Origin: Acidimicrobiia bacterium
GTDB lineage: Bacteria > Actinomycetota > Acidimicrobiia > IMCC26256 > JAGNEX01
Direction of reading: 5' to 3'
NCBI GenBank assembly: GCA_020637365.1
Contig: JACJWE010000001.1
Span: 372,001 to 436,000 of the forward strand
DNA length: 64,000 nucleotides
In this document: positions 1-7,636 of the stretch, piece after piece
Layout of the letters: every line of letters begins with the position of its first letter
Position numbering within the stretch: position 1 is the first letter of the stretch
Program-made: the position numbers and the translations under genes
The notes under the pieces: generated by a model
Database searches by the model: none
What the model was told of the DNA's origin: nothing
The model's input: the letters and a program-made list of their open reading frames with translations, nothing else

Positions 1-2
1 TG

Positions 3-722
3 AACGGTGCTGGCACATGCGCCAACCCCACGTACGGGTCGGGCCGATACAAGTTCACTGGCTGGGAGAACGTCGTTTCGGGCGGCGCCATTCCGGACGC
101 CGCGACCGTTCCCGCGAACGCCAGTGAGGTGGTCGTGACCCAAAACGACAACAAACTCGACCCGTGGTCAAGTTCGTTCAAGATCGTGCTTCGGTTCACT
201 CCGACGTTGGTGTGGCGTGACCCGGATGGCCCAGGGGGCGAACCCGCAGGTGATGGTCTTCCCAACATTCTTGGGAATCACTCCGACGTCAGTTACAACA
301 TGGTGATGAAAGGCCGCTCCAACGACCCGGGCGGTAGCTACAAGGTAGAAATGCTCGGCGACCATGGAGGCGACACCGGGAAGATCCGTTGCGTATTCCG
401 CGACGACGACGGTCAATCGGTCTCGGTGAAGGCGGGCCAGGTCACTCTGGCGACCGCGAGCCTCAACAAAGTTGAGTGCGGCATCGATCGCGAGCGCGGC
501 GTCGCTTTCATCCGAGTACTGGAGAACGGAGAAGCAGGCATGCCCGCCGGAGGTTGGGGGGAAGTCATCAAGAGCCTGCCTGCGGGTTTCGACGACATTC
601 ACCCGAACACCGACACCTCGTTCGGCAACCGCTTCAACATCGGCAAGAAGTCCGGGTCAACGGACCCACGAGACGCCTTTGCTGGGAAGATCTACTACGT
701 CCGGCTCTACTTCGGGAACTAA
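3..722 (+). CDS. LamG/concanavalin-like surface protein, 5' partial
   Basis: The reading frame is open from base 3, so the gene enters from the left and only its C-terminal part (about 239 residues) is visible. The first in-frame ATG/GTG codons near 129 are probably internal. Alternating hydrophobic strands (for example FKIVLRFTP near the start and GKIYYVRLYFGN at the end) resemble the jelly-roll of LamG/concanavalin-A-like domains, which usually end with a strand of this kind. No catalytic motif is seen. I infer an extracellular carbohydrate- or surface-binding protein; the export signal would lie outside the window. A hairpin follows directly downstream. The family assignment is tentative. 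Confidence 0.55.
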   Translation, partial: NGAGTCANPTYGSGRYKFTGWENVVSGGAIPDAATVPANASEVVVTQNDNKLDPWSSSFKIVLRFTPTLVWRDPDGPGGEPAGDGLPNILGNHSDVSYNMVMKGRSNDPGGSYKVEMLGDHGGDTGKIRCVFRDDDGQSVSVKAGQVTLATASLNKVECGIDRERGVAFIRVLENGEAGMPAGGWGEVIKSLPAGFDDIHPNTDTSFGNRFNIGKKSGSTDPRDAFAGKIYYVRLYFGN

Positions 723-730
723 CGGCGCTC

Positions 731-763
731 GGGGAAGGCGTCCGATTCTCTTTCGCCTTCCCC
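731..763. terminator. Bidirectional hairpin between convergent genes
   Basis: Perfect 10-bp arms (GGGGAAGGCG at 731-740 and CGCCTTCCCC at 754-763) lie between the plus-strand gene ending at 722 and the minus-strand remnant ending at 805. There is no long T tract. The position between converging genes supports a terminator role. Confidence 0.6.
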
Positions 764-804
764 ATTCGCTCCGGCATGTATGTCCGTGATGGATTCCTTG
801 GGCG

Positions 805-1393
805 CTAATAGGCGAGTGTCCTGACCTTGTTCCCCCAGATTGGGCCTTTGGCAACCAGCAAAAGTTCTGCCGTCGTGGGGTCAAAGATCTTGATTTTGAT
901 GTAATCGCCTGGCTCCCCCTTGGGTCCACAGGCGGTCGTCTTTGTCGCGGAGCGTGAGTTCAAACGGCCAACGCCCGTCGACCCTTCTCGATGAGTCCGA
1001 CTCCGGTTACGACGCTCTGGTCCCAAGACCGAGACGCTCCGTCGAACGACGTCGCCCAATATGAGCGCCCGACCCCAAACTTCAGATCACCAATTCGGAT
1101 GCTAAGACTGTTGCTCAAGTTGTCTGGGATCAGGTGATCTTGAGTGCAAACAAGACTGAAGCTATTGACCCGGTAGTTCCCGACCCCTCGGACGGCGGCC
1201 ATTCCGGAAGACCACCTCGAACCTCTGTCGAGCTCAACGAGCCTTGCACTGCGGCGGTGTGAAAGTTGCCGTCGCATTGTGATTCAGCCGCATCCGCGCT
1301 CGGCGTGACGGTGAAGACGAGAAGGGCCGCGACGAGGGCGACCGCAGTGACGGTTGCGACGATGACGCCGCGTATGGAACGAACAGTTGACAT
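805..1393 (-). pseudogene. Broken secreted protein, paralogue of the C-terminal domain of the 3140-4993 protein
   Basis: An ATG at 1393, preceded by GAAGGA, opens a clean Sec signal peptide (hydrophobic core then SADAA) followed by a CDG motif. The match to the C-terminal domain of the 3140-4993 protein then continues in successive reading frames. CDGNFHTAAVQGS corresponds to CDGVQSIWAQGS. After a shift near 1179-1181, LSIRIGDLKF corresponds to VVFRFQDVRF. After further shifts near 900-970, ELTLRD and then DYIKIKIF and VAKGP correspond to ELTLRD, DYYKIKLF and VVKGP. The stop is TAG at 805-807. At least three single-base shifts are needed in under 600 bp. It is therefore either a true pseudogene or a poorly assembled small secreted protein consisting only of this domain. 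Confidence 0.65.
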
Positions 1394-1578
1394 TGCTGGG
1401 TCCTTCGATATCTGTGAGGAGTTCGTCGCCTGCGCCAAAGGGTGCAGGTCGACGTCGTTACGTGCCGACCGGAAGCTATCAATGACCCGCAATATTGCCC
1501 AGCGACTATTTGCGAAGCGTGTCCAGACGAGCGAAGGCCCAACGCCCGCCCGCGGGGCGTCGGGCCATGCTGATTTTG

Positions 1579-2129
1579 TTATCCGACCAGGCCCGAAGTG
1601 TCTCCGTTCGGGTTGGCGGCATCCAGTTGTATGTTCACGGTGTTGTTGCGGCTTGTCCCGTTCGCGACAAGGAAGTTTGTCGATCCCTGCGTTCGAACCC
1701 CGTATGCGTGCGGCGGACGCCCTCCGCGTGAGAGCACGGTCACGGCTGCGTTAACGCCCACCGAATCTCGCCCACGAAGTCCGACCCAGGTGTTCGAGTC
1801 GATGAGTGCGCCCATGACCGAGACGTCTTGCGCTTGGTCGATGTTGACGCCGTCTCCGAGGTTGTCCTGTGCTTCGATCTCGGCCAGTGTCTGCCAGCTG
1901 CCCAGGATCTGGAACCCGCTATCGCAATAGCGGTATCGATGCTGTTGATGGTTGCGTTGCTGGTTTGATCGGAGTCAGGGCGCGGGTAGGGGGATCCGGC
2001 GGCCGGGCTGGCGACATCTCGCGAAGCGTCACGCATGCGGTTCAACGCTGGTCGGATGGCCGGTCGCCAAAGAAACCGCCACCGGCGCTTTACCAATGAG
2101 AAGACACCGAATATTGTGAGCGGCGGCAA
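1579..2129 (-). pseudogene. Frameshifted beta-helix-like fragment
   Basis: The C-terminal part (about 1579-1915, minus strand) reads as short repeating strands rich in Asn, Gly, Ser and Val, such as VSVMGALIDSNTWVGLRG and GVRTQGSTNFLVANGTS. This pattern is typical of right-handed parallel beta-helix proteins (pectate-lyase or tailspike-like). The upstream part lies in another frame and joins at a CCC/GGG run near 1915-1917, where adding one base makes the two halves continuous. The N-terminal segment begins with a TTG near 2129, has no clear ribosome site, and is short and basic. I infer the remnant of a secreted or polysaccharide-associated protein. The 5' limit is uncertain. Confidence 0.4.
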
Positions 2130-2208
2130 TATTTGTGCCGTGCGGTCCCTACCCGCGTCGCTTGTCTCCGGGTCGGTCGAGGGTTCGGCTACGGACAGGA
2201 GATGGCGC

Positions 2209-2979
2209 GTGCGCTACACGGTCGGCGAAGCAGTTTCATTTGTTGCCCGACGGGCGATGCAGAAGGCGGCCCGAACGGCGCGGCCCGGCGACAACCAGAC
2301 GCTGTGGAACCTCGGCAAAGCCGACGAACGGCGGTTCTGGCGAGCGTGGATCGACCAGCAAGGCATGGAATGGTCGGACGACTTCCAGCAACGACTCGAT
2401 CCTGGGGCGCCATTCGACGACTGGGTTGAGCAGCAGGCCATCGACGCCAGCATCACCGGTCCCGTCCTGGGCGTACTCGACGTGGGTGCCGGGCCGGTCA
2501 CGTGCCTGGGATACCGCTCACCCAACTGGGAGATTCACATCACGGCCACCGACGCGCTCGGCTCGGACTATGCCGGGCTCTGGCGAGACGCCGGTCGGAT
2601 GCCACCCGTCGTCACACGGCCCGTACCGGCCGAAGACCTCTCGGCCGTCAGCTACATGGGTCCCTTCGATGTCGTGCACATGCGCAACGCGCTCGACCAC
2701 TGCGTCAGCCCCGTCGCCGCGATCGAGCAGATGACCCAGCAGGTCGCCGACGGCGGCGTCATCCTGCTTCGTCACGAAGTGAACGAGGCCGAGAACGAGT
2801 CCTACAAAGGTCTCCACCAGTGGAACCTCGAGCCTCGCGGCGACAACCTCCACGTGTGGAACAAGAACGTCGACGTCAACCTGACCGGCTGGCTCGACGA
2901 ACGAGGCTTCGACTGCCAGACCGAGGCACTCGACATCGGCGGTGCCCCGTGGGTTCGCAACGTGGTGACTCGGAGATGA
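2209..2979 (+). CDS. Class I SAM-dependent methyltransferase
   Basis: I chose the GTG start at 2209 because AGGAG lies seven bases upstream; a longer open frame reaches back to 2035 without a ribosome site. The protein has 256 residues. Motif I (VLGVLDVGAGP, about residues 86-96) and the segment PFDVVHMRNALDH followed by a predicted strand GGVILLRHEVNEAE match the Rossmann-type methyltransferase fold. The substrate cannot be told. The neighbours are secreted or surface proteins, so a role in glycan or small-molecule modification is possible but unproven. It is transcribed alone, with the broken minus-strand genes upstream. Confidence 0.75.
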   Translation: MRYTVGEAVSFVARRAMQKAARTARPGDNQTLWNLGKADERRFWRAWIDQQGMEWSDDFQQRLDPGAPFDDWVEQQAIDASITGPVLGVLDVGAGPVTCLGYRSPNWEIHITATDALGSDYAGLWRDAGRMPPVVTRPVPAEDLSAVSYMGPFDVVHMRNALDHCVSPVAAIEQMTQQVADGGVILLRHEVNEAENESYKGLHQWNLEPRGDNLHVWNKNVDVNLTGWLDERGFDCQTEALDIGGAPWVRNVVTRR

Positions 2980-3139
2980 GCCTGCCGCATCCCCCCTCGC
3001 TTTTCTGTCGGGGCGAGGCCATGTTGTCGCATGCAACGGAAGCCGAGAGCCGGACGCATGCACAACCGCCACGTCTCGAAATCGCCTGCGCCTGAATCCG
3101 GTCCAGCGACCGGCCCCCGTCAAACCAAAAGGAACGACG

Positions 3140-4993
3140 ATGCTCCCCACCACCACTGCAAACAAGCACGTGACCGGGCCGAGGCGGCGGTTTGGATTCT
3201 GGCTTGCGGCCGCCGCCGCGCTTGCCGTCATGTGCGCGCTTGTCGCACCGTCGTTGGTGGACCACCGAACCGCCGATGCGGCGCCGGTCGCCATCACCGA
3301 TCCGGCCGGGCCCATACAAGACGCCCGGTTTGGCCAGGACGCACTGTTCGCTGGCGACCAGGTCGTCGTCTCCAGCAGCGACCACAGTCAGATCCTGACG
3401 GCAGACGTTGCTCCCGGCGGAACGCTCAGCCCATGGCAGACAACCACGTTGGCCGACCCCGGCGACGGGTGGTCGTTCAGCAACGGACCTCTTCTACGGG
3501 TCGGGGCCGCCGCAGAGGGAGTGTTCGTCACCAGCAGCTTTGAGTGTACGACGGCGCCTCCAGTGGACGGCTGCCTGGGCCGTGCCCGTATCTGGCAACA
3601 AGACGCGAACGGGTGGGCGGCGGTGTCGGTATATCCGGCCGTCTATGAGGAAGGCGACGGAAACGCCAGCACATACTTCGCCGGGTTTGACGCTGTTCCT
3701 CACCGTGTCATGCTCAGAGGGGATACGGCCTTTGACTATGAATTCGGCGTCATTCTGGACGAGGTCTCCGCCGGGGACTGGCAGGTCGCTGACCAGACAC
3801 CTGTGGGACACATCCACGAATCAGGGCTGGTCGCCGTCGTCGACTGCCAAAAATGGGAACCAGCGAACAACGAGCGAATCGGGTACAGCCCGGTCGGCTC
3901 GGGGAATCCCGTCGCGTGGTCGTGGCGCGTCGACGGGCAAGATCGTTGTGCCGTCCAGAGATTCCCGGGTGACGGCTATACCGTGTCTGGTCCTCAGTTC
4001 GGCGCTGCCTCTCAATACCTGGCCGTCGAAGAACTCGTTGATGGCCAGCCCGTTGAGGTCGCGAGGTTCGACCAAGAGGGAACCTGGAACCTTGCCGAAG
4101 CCGACGCGACCCACTTCATCGTCGCGGTCAACGTCGGTGGCGGCATCGACCTCAAGCGATATGAGCTGATCGACGGGACGTGGTCTCAGACGGGGTTGTA
4201 CCAGTGGCGCGGTGGAGGCCGGTTCGGCGACTACAGCGACGGTCGACTGCTGATCAGGGATCCTCAAGCGACGATCGGTGGCGTCGCCAATGCTGGTCGC
4301 TTCCTCATCACCGATGTTGTGTGGGACGAGTCATTCCCTCCGCCGTCAACAGGTCCGGTGCCCTCCACGTCGACGAGTTTGCCGAACTCGTCGACCACCA
4401 CGCCCGCAAGCAGCTCGTCGACGACGTCGCCGGGTACGGGGACGACAGGTGTCTCGTCCACGACGCGACCGAGCACGAGTTCCAGTACTTCGGCCAGCAC
4501 CGTCCCACCCACGACCGTCCCGCCGACGACGACTCCACCCACTACGACGCCCCCCTCGGGTGCAGCAGCGTGTGACGGCGTGCAGTCGATCTGGGCGCAG
4601 GGCTCATTCGCACCGAAGGCCTACTGGTCGGTCCTGCCCGGCTATCTCGAAGGTTCCGACGGGTCAGCACGCATGGTCGAAACGCAGATCGACTGTTCGT
4701 CAGGGGTCGTCGACCCGTCGACCGCGAGCGTGGTGTTCCGTTTCCAAGATGTGCGGTTCACCGCCGACTCGATCAGCGGCGTCTCGCGCAGCGGCAACCT
4801 CACCGTCGTGACGGGCACCGGCACGCTCCGAGGCAACAGCACGCCGCTGACCTTCGAGCTGACCCTACGGGATTCCTCCGACACCCGTGCCGTGACCGAC
4901 TACTACAAGATCAAGTTGTTCCCTCCCGGCCAGACTGCTCCAGCGATCGTCGTCAAGGGCCCCGTCAAGGGCCACAAGATCGACGTCAGCTGA
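3140..4993 (+). CDS. Secreted multidomain protein: propeller-like region, Ser/Thr/Pro linker, conserved C-terminal domain
   Basis: 617 residues; AAGGA precedes the ATG. Residues about 18-50 form a Sec signal ending in ADAA. Residues about 50-395 contain repeated segments with Gly/Asp-rich turns (for example ARFGQDALFAGDQVVVSSSD), like FG-GAP/beta-propeller proteins. Residues about 400-474 are a Ser/Thr/Pro-rich linker of the kind that separates extracellular domains. Residues about 475-617 form a compact domain beginning AACDGVQSIWAQGSF and ending near DYYKIKLFPPG and IVVKGPVKGHKI. That same domain recurs in the broken gene at 805-1393. No sortase signal or C-terminal membrane segment is visible, so it is probably released or held non-covalently. 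Function unknown. Confidence 0.7.
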   Translation: MLPTTTANKHVTGPRRRFGFWLAAAAALAVMCALVAPSLVDHRTADAAPVAITDPAGPIQDARFGQDALFAGDQVVVSSSDHSQILTADVAPGGTLSPWQTTTLADPGDGWSFSNGPLLRVGAAAEGVFVTSSFECTTAPPVDGCLGRARIWQQDANGWAAVSVYPAVYEEGDGNASTYFAGFDAVPHRVMLRGDTAFDYEFGVILDEVSAGDWQVADQTPVGHIHESGLVAVVDCQKWEPANNERIGYSPVGSGNPVAWSWRVDGQDRCAVQRFPGDGYTVSGPQFGAASQYLAVEELVDGQPVEVARFDQEGTWNLAEADATHFIVAVNVGGGIDLKRYELIDGTWSQTGLYQWRGGGRFGDYSDGRLLIRDPQATIGGVANAGRFLITDVVWDESFPPPSTGPVPSTSTSLPNSSTTTPASSSSTTSPGTGTTGVSSTTRPSTSSSTSASTVPPTTVPPTTTPPTTTPPSGAAACDGVQSIWAQGSFAPKAYWSVLPGYLEGSDGSARMVETQIDCSSGVVDPSTASVVFRFQDVRFTADSISGVSRSGNLTVVTGTGTLRGNSTPLTFELTLRDSSDTRAVTDYYKIKLFPPGQTAPAIVVKGPVKGHKIDVS

Positions 4994-5036
4994 GCCGGGG
5001 GGTGCACGCAAACCGCAGGAGGCTCAGCTTCTTTTC
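4988..5036 (+). terminator. Rho-independent-like terminator
   Basis: Perfect 9-bp arms (AGCTGAGCC at 4988-4996, GGCTCAGCT at 5021-5029) enclose a 24-base loop and are followed by a T-rich stretch (5029-5036). The left arm overlaps the stop codon of the secreted protein. Confidence 0.6.
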
Positions 5037-5154
5037 GATCTTGCGGGCCACCCGCGGACCGTTACGCGTTACCAACGTCCATGGTCATGACGGTTAGTTC
5101 ACCGACACCTTCGACGACAACAGCCCGATTGTGGCGTCTTTGGGCCCGCGGACG

Positions 5155-6009
5155 TTAGGACGCGAGGGCTGCTAGGAGGGTCTGCGCCGACAGTTTGCCG
5201 AACGCGTTCGCCGCCTTTGGACTGTCCCCGGTGACGAGGTTGCGGTCGCGGTGCGTTGCGCCCTCGATCCTGGTGTTGACGAATTCGACACCAAGGGCGG
5301 ACAATCGCTCTTCGAAATGCCAGGGAATCTTGCCCGGCAGATAACCGAAAAGTGGGAGCTTTCGATCCATCTGATCGGGGAAAGCGGCCATCTTGTAGCC
5401 GGCATAGATGAAAGGTTCGTCGCCTTCTGCTTTCGCTGTGGCTTGTAGCGACAGCAGCGCCGCCGGGCCGTGGCAGATGGTCAGTGTGTGGCGGTCACTG
5501 CGATGTGCCCACCGCAACACCGGCGCGATCTCGGGGCTTGATGGCAATCCGAGCATCGCTCCGTGTCCACCGGGGACGAAGACGGCGATGTAGTCCGCCG
5601 GGTCGAAGGCGAACTCGCCGTCGAAGGTGCGCAGGTCGATTGGCTTGGCAAACTCTTCCCTGCGGTCCTGGTAGAGGCTTCGAACGTTCGCGTCGTTGGG
5701 CAGCGCCCAAGTCTCAATCTTGACCGGCTGACCGGTGGGTGTCGAGATGTCGACGGCAAAGCCAGCTCTCAGCAGGTGCAGAACCGGAACGAGCATCTCG
5801 ACAGGGTGATTGCCGGTCGAGAAGAGCTTCCCGTTCTTCATCCGCATGTGCCCCTCTTCGGTGCACATCATCAGGACGCGCTTGCCGTTCAGCGGGAGCT
5901 GCGGCTGATCCGTTTCGAACTTCGACCCCGTCCCCGCAGCTTTGAGGGCGAACAGGGAAGGGGAATACGAACCGTCGTCCAAGCGCGTGGGCGTCCACGG
6001 AAACTGCAT
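5155..6009 (-). CDS. hchA: Hsp31/HchA-type DJ-1/PfpI family protein (protein deglycase / glyoxalase III)
   Basis: 284 residues, close to E. coli HchA. An N-terminal extension with DGSYSPSLFALK precedes the DJ-1 core, as in the Hsp31 branch. The nucleophile elbow TICHGPAAL places the catalytic Cys at residue 179 next to His180. Glu71 in HPVEMLVP matches the conserved acidic partner. Hsp31 proteins convert methylglyoxal to lactate and repair glycated proteins or nucleotides in the cytoplasm; that activity is inferred from family membership. I chose the ATG at 6009 because it overlaps the TAA of the upstream lipoprotein gene (TAATG), indicating translational coupling. An ATG at 6018 is the alternative. 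Confidence 0.87.
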   Translation of the reverse strand: MQFPWTPTRLDDGSYSPSLFALKAAGTGSKFETDQPQLPLNGKRVLMMCTEEGHMRMKNGKLFSTGNHPVEMLVPVLHLLRAGFAVDISTPTGQPVKIETWALPNDANVRSLYQDRREEFAKPIDLRTFDGEFAFDPADYIAVFVPGGHGAMLGLPSSPEIAPVLRWAHRSDRHTLTICHGPAALLSLQATAKAEGDEPFIYAGYKMAAFPDQMDRKLPLFGYLPGKIPWHFEERLSALGVEFVNTRIEGATHRDRNLVTGDSPKAANAFGKLSAQTLLAALAS

Positions 6010-7442
6010 TAGCCCCACGCAACCGAGCCGCTGGCATACGTTCCGGCGACGGGAAGTAGCTCGACCATGGTGCGACCTGCCGCGAGATTGATGCGGTTAC
6101 CCGCCGTGTCGGTGAGGACCCAAGGACTCGTCCCGTCGGGTCGTGACCACGTTCCCGGAATGACCTGGCCGTCGCGGAAAACCCATGCGCTGCCCTGGCC
6201 GACGGTGATCGAGTTGGGGGATTCAGACCCAGCGGTGTCGATGACGCCCGTACCGGCCGTCGCTACGCCGAGTACGACCACGTTGCTGAATGAGACCTGC
6301 GCTCCTGCTTGAGTCACCTCTGGAGACGAGCCGTTGAAGCGCAGGTACCGGCCGGAGGCTCCATCCCAGCGAAAGTTCGAGGTCTGAGCTCGGGAAATGC
6401 GGACCGTTACGTTGTTTGCGGCGCCGCCAGTCGCCACGATTGGCCCGAACGAGAACGGTGAGCGCGCGGCTTCGCCCGAGAGGCCAGCAAGCGCGGCGGC
6501 GTTTGCTGCCAGATTGTATGGGGCTTTACCCGCCACTCGGTACATCGCGCCGCCAGCACTGGTTTCGTTGACCGAGACGACCGGAACCGCGTTAATGCGA
6601 GCAACGAAAGGGCCTGCTCCTCCAGAGTAGGCAAAGACGCCACCGACCGATAACGCGAGTTCAGGGTCAGGGCCGCGAACCGAGCGGACCGGTTGAACGC
6701 GCTCGGGTAGCTGGCTGTGGAACACAGCCGCGAATCTCGTCACGCCACCTTCGACCAGTTCTTCAAACAAGATGTCTGCGTATTCGATGCCGTGGAGCAC
6801 CGTTCGCGCGGTTCGATCGTTGGGGACCTTGATCATGACGGCTGCTCGCGCGGGCCCCGAACCGCCGGTCAGGGTGCTGGGCGCCGCACCGGGAACGAGT
6901 GCGCCGCCCCCTGCGACCGCTTGGACGTTGCCGCCGACTGCGCCGCCGGAAGCGAATCCGTCGCCGCTTGGGCTTTGTGTCTGGTTCGGCTGCGGCTGGG
7001 CCTGGGCCACCTGCGGAGCGTTCGCCTCGGTGTCGCGTGTGGTTGCAGGTGTCGAGAGCGTTGGCAGCGGCCGGGTGGTCGATGTTGTGTTGTTGGTCGA
7101 ACCCGTCGTCAACGTGAACGGGCTGAAGGAACTCGGAAGCGACGTTGCCGAACCCGCATTCACACCGCTGCGGAATCCGGTCGCGTAGGGGAGAGGCGCA
7201 TAGGCAGGTTCGTTTTGTGGGGTGGTTCCGCCACGGTTCCATGCCGGACCGAGGAGATCGGTTCCGGTGTCCTGACCGGTGAGCGTCGTGGTCCCCGGCG
7301 CGATCAGCACATCGGCCGCCGCGGGCATCGTGTCGATTCCCTGCGCGTCGCTGGACCCGCACGCGGTGATGAGTATCGCCGCGACGGCGACCAGCACGAT
7401 CAGCTGGAGTGGGAACGGACGTGGCCGGACAGCCTGAGACAC
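6009..7442 (-). CDS. DUF3048 (YerB-like) lipoprotein
   Basis: From the GTG at 7442 the protein begins with a basic n-region, a hydrophobic core and the lipobox LITAC, followed by a low-complexity Ser/Thr/Gln/Pro linker. The frame stays open to 7604, so a longer start (for example ATG at 7535) is possible; none has a clear ribosome site. The C-terminal ~270 residues match the DUF3048/YerB family: AAVMIKVPNDRTAR, GIEYADILFEELVEGGVTRF and VQPVRSVRGPD are characteristic. DUF3048 proteins are extracytoplasmic and of unknown activity. The gene is coupled to hchA through a TAATG overlap. Confidence 0.78.
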   Translation of the reverse strand: MSQAVRPRPFPLQLIVLVAVAAILITACGSSDAQGIDTMPAAADVLIAPGTTTLTGQDTGTDLLGPAWNRGGTTPQNEPAYAPLPYATGFRSGVNAGSATSLPSSFSPFTLTTGSTNNTTSTTRPLPTLSTPATTRDTEANAPQVAQAQPQPNQTQSPSGDGFASGGAVGGNVQAVAGGGALVPGAAPSTLTGGSGPARAAVMIKVPNDRTARTVLHGIEYADILFEELVEGGVTRFAAVFHSQLPERVQPVRSVRGPDPELALSVGGVFAYSGGAGPFVARINAVPVVSVNETSAGGAMYRVAGKAPYNLAANAAALAGLSGEAARSPFSFGPIVATGGAANNVTVRISRAQTSNFRWDGASGRYLRFNGSSPEVTQAGAQVSFSNVVVLGVATAGTGVIDTAGSESPNSITVGQGSAWVFRDGQVIPGTWSRPDGTSPWVLTDTAGNRINLAAGRTMVELLPVAGTYASGSVAWG

Positions 7443-7612
7443 GATCGAGACCTGACGGTTTTGCCAGCGAAACGGCAGCGGGGGTACGGGAGCGCGGTCT
7501 AGCGTATCGAAGAGCTCGACAACCTCAAACAACATGAATAAAGACACATCAAAGCGGCACCGATCCGAGGAACGATGCCGCTGTAGATGTGCGTCTATCG
7601 ACATAGTGCAGG

Positions 7613-7632
7613 GGAGCGGCCAGGACCGCTCC
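7613..7632 (-). terminator. Short hairpin just after the acyl-CoA dehydrogenase
   Basis: Seven-bp arms (GGAGCGG at 7613-7619, CCGCTCC at 7626-7632) lie five bases beyond the stop codon of the minus-strand gene at 7637. No T tract follows, so termination is only a possibility. Confidence 0.35.
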
Positions 7633-7636
7633 AGCG

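Noticed and set aside
2518..3315. 265-codon open frame on the minus strand
   Set aside because: Opposite the methyltransferase gene and the start of the secreted-protein gene; no signal or domain.
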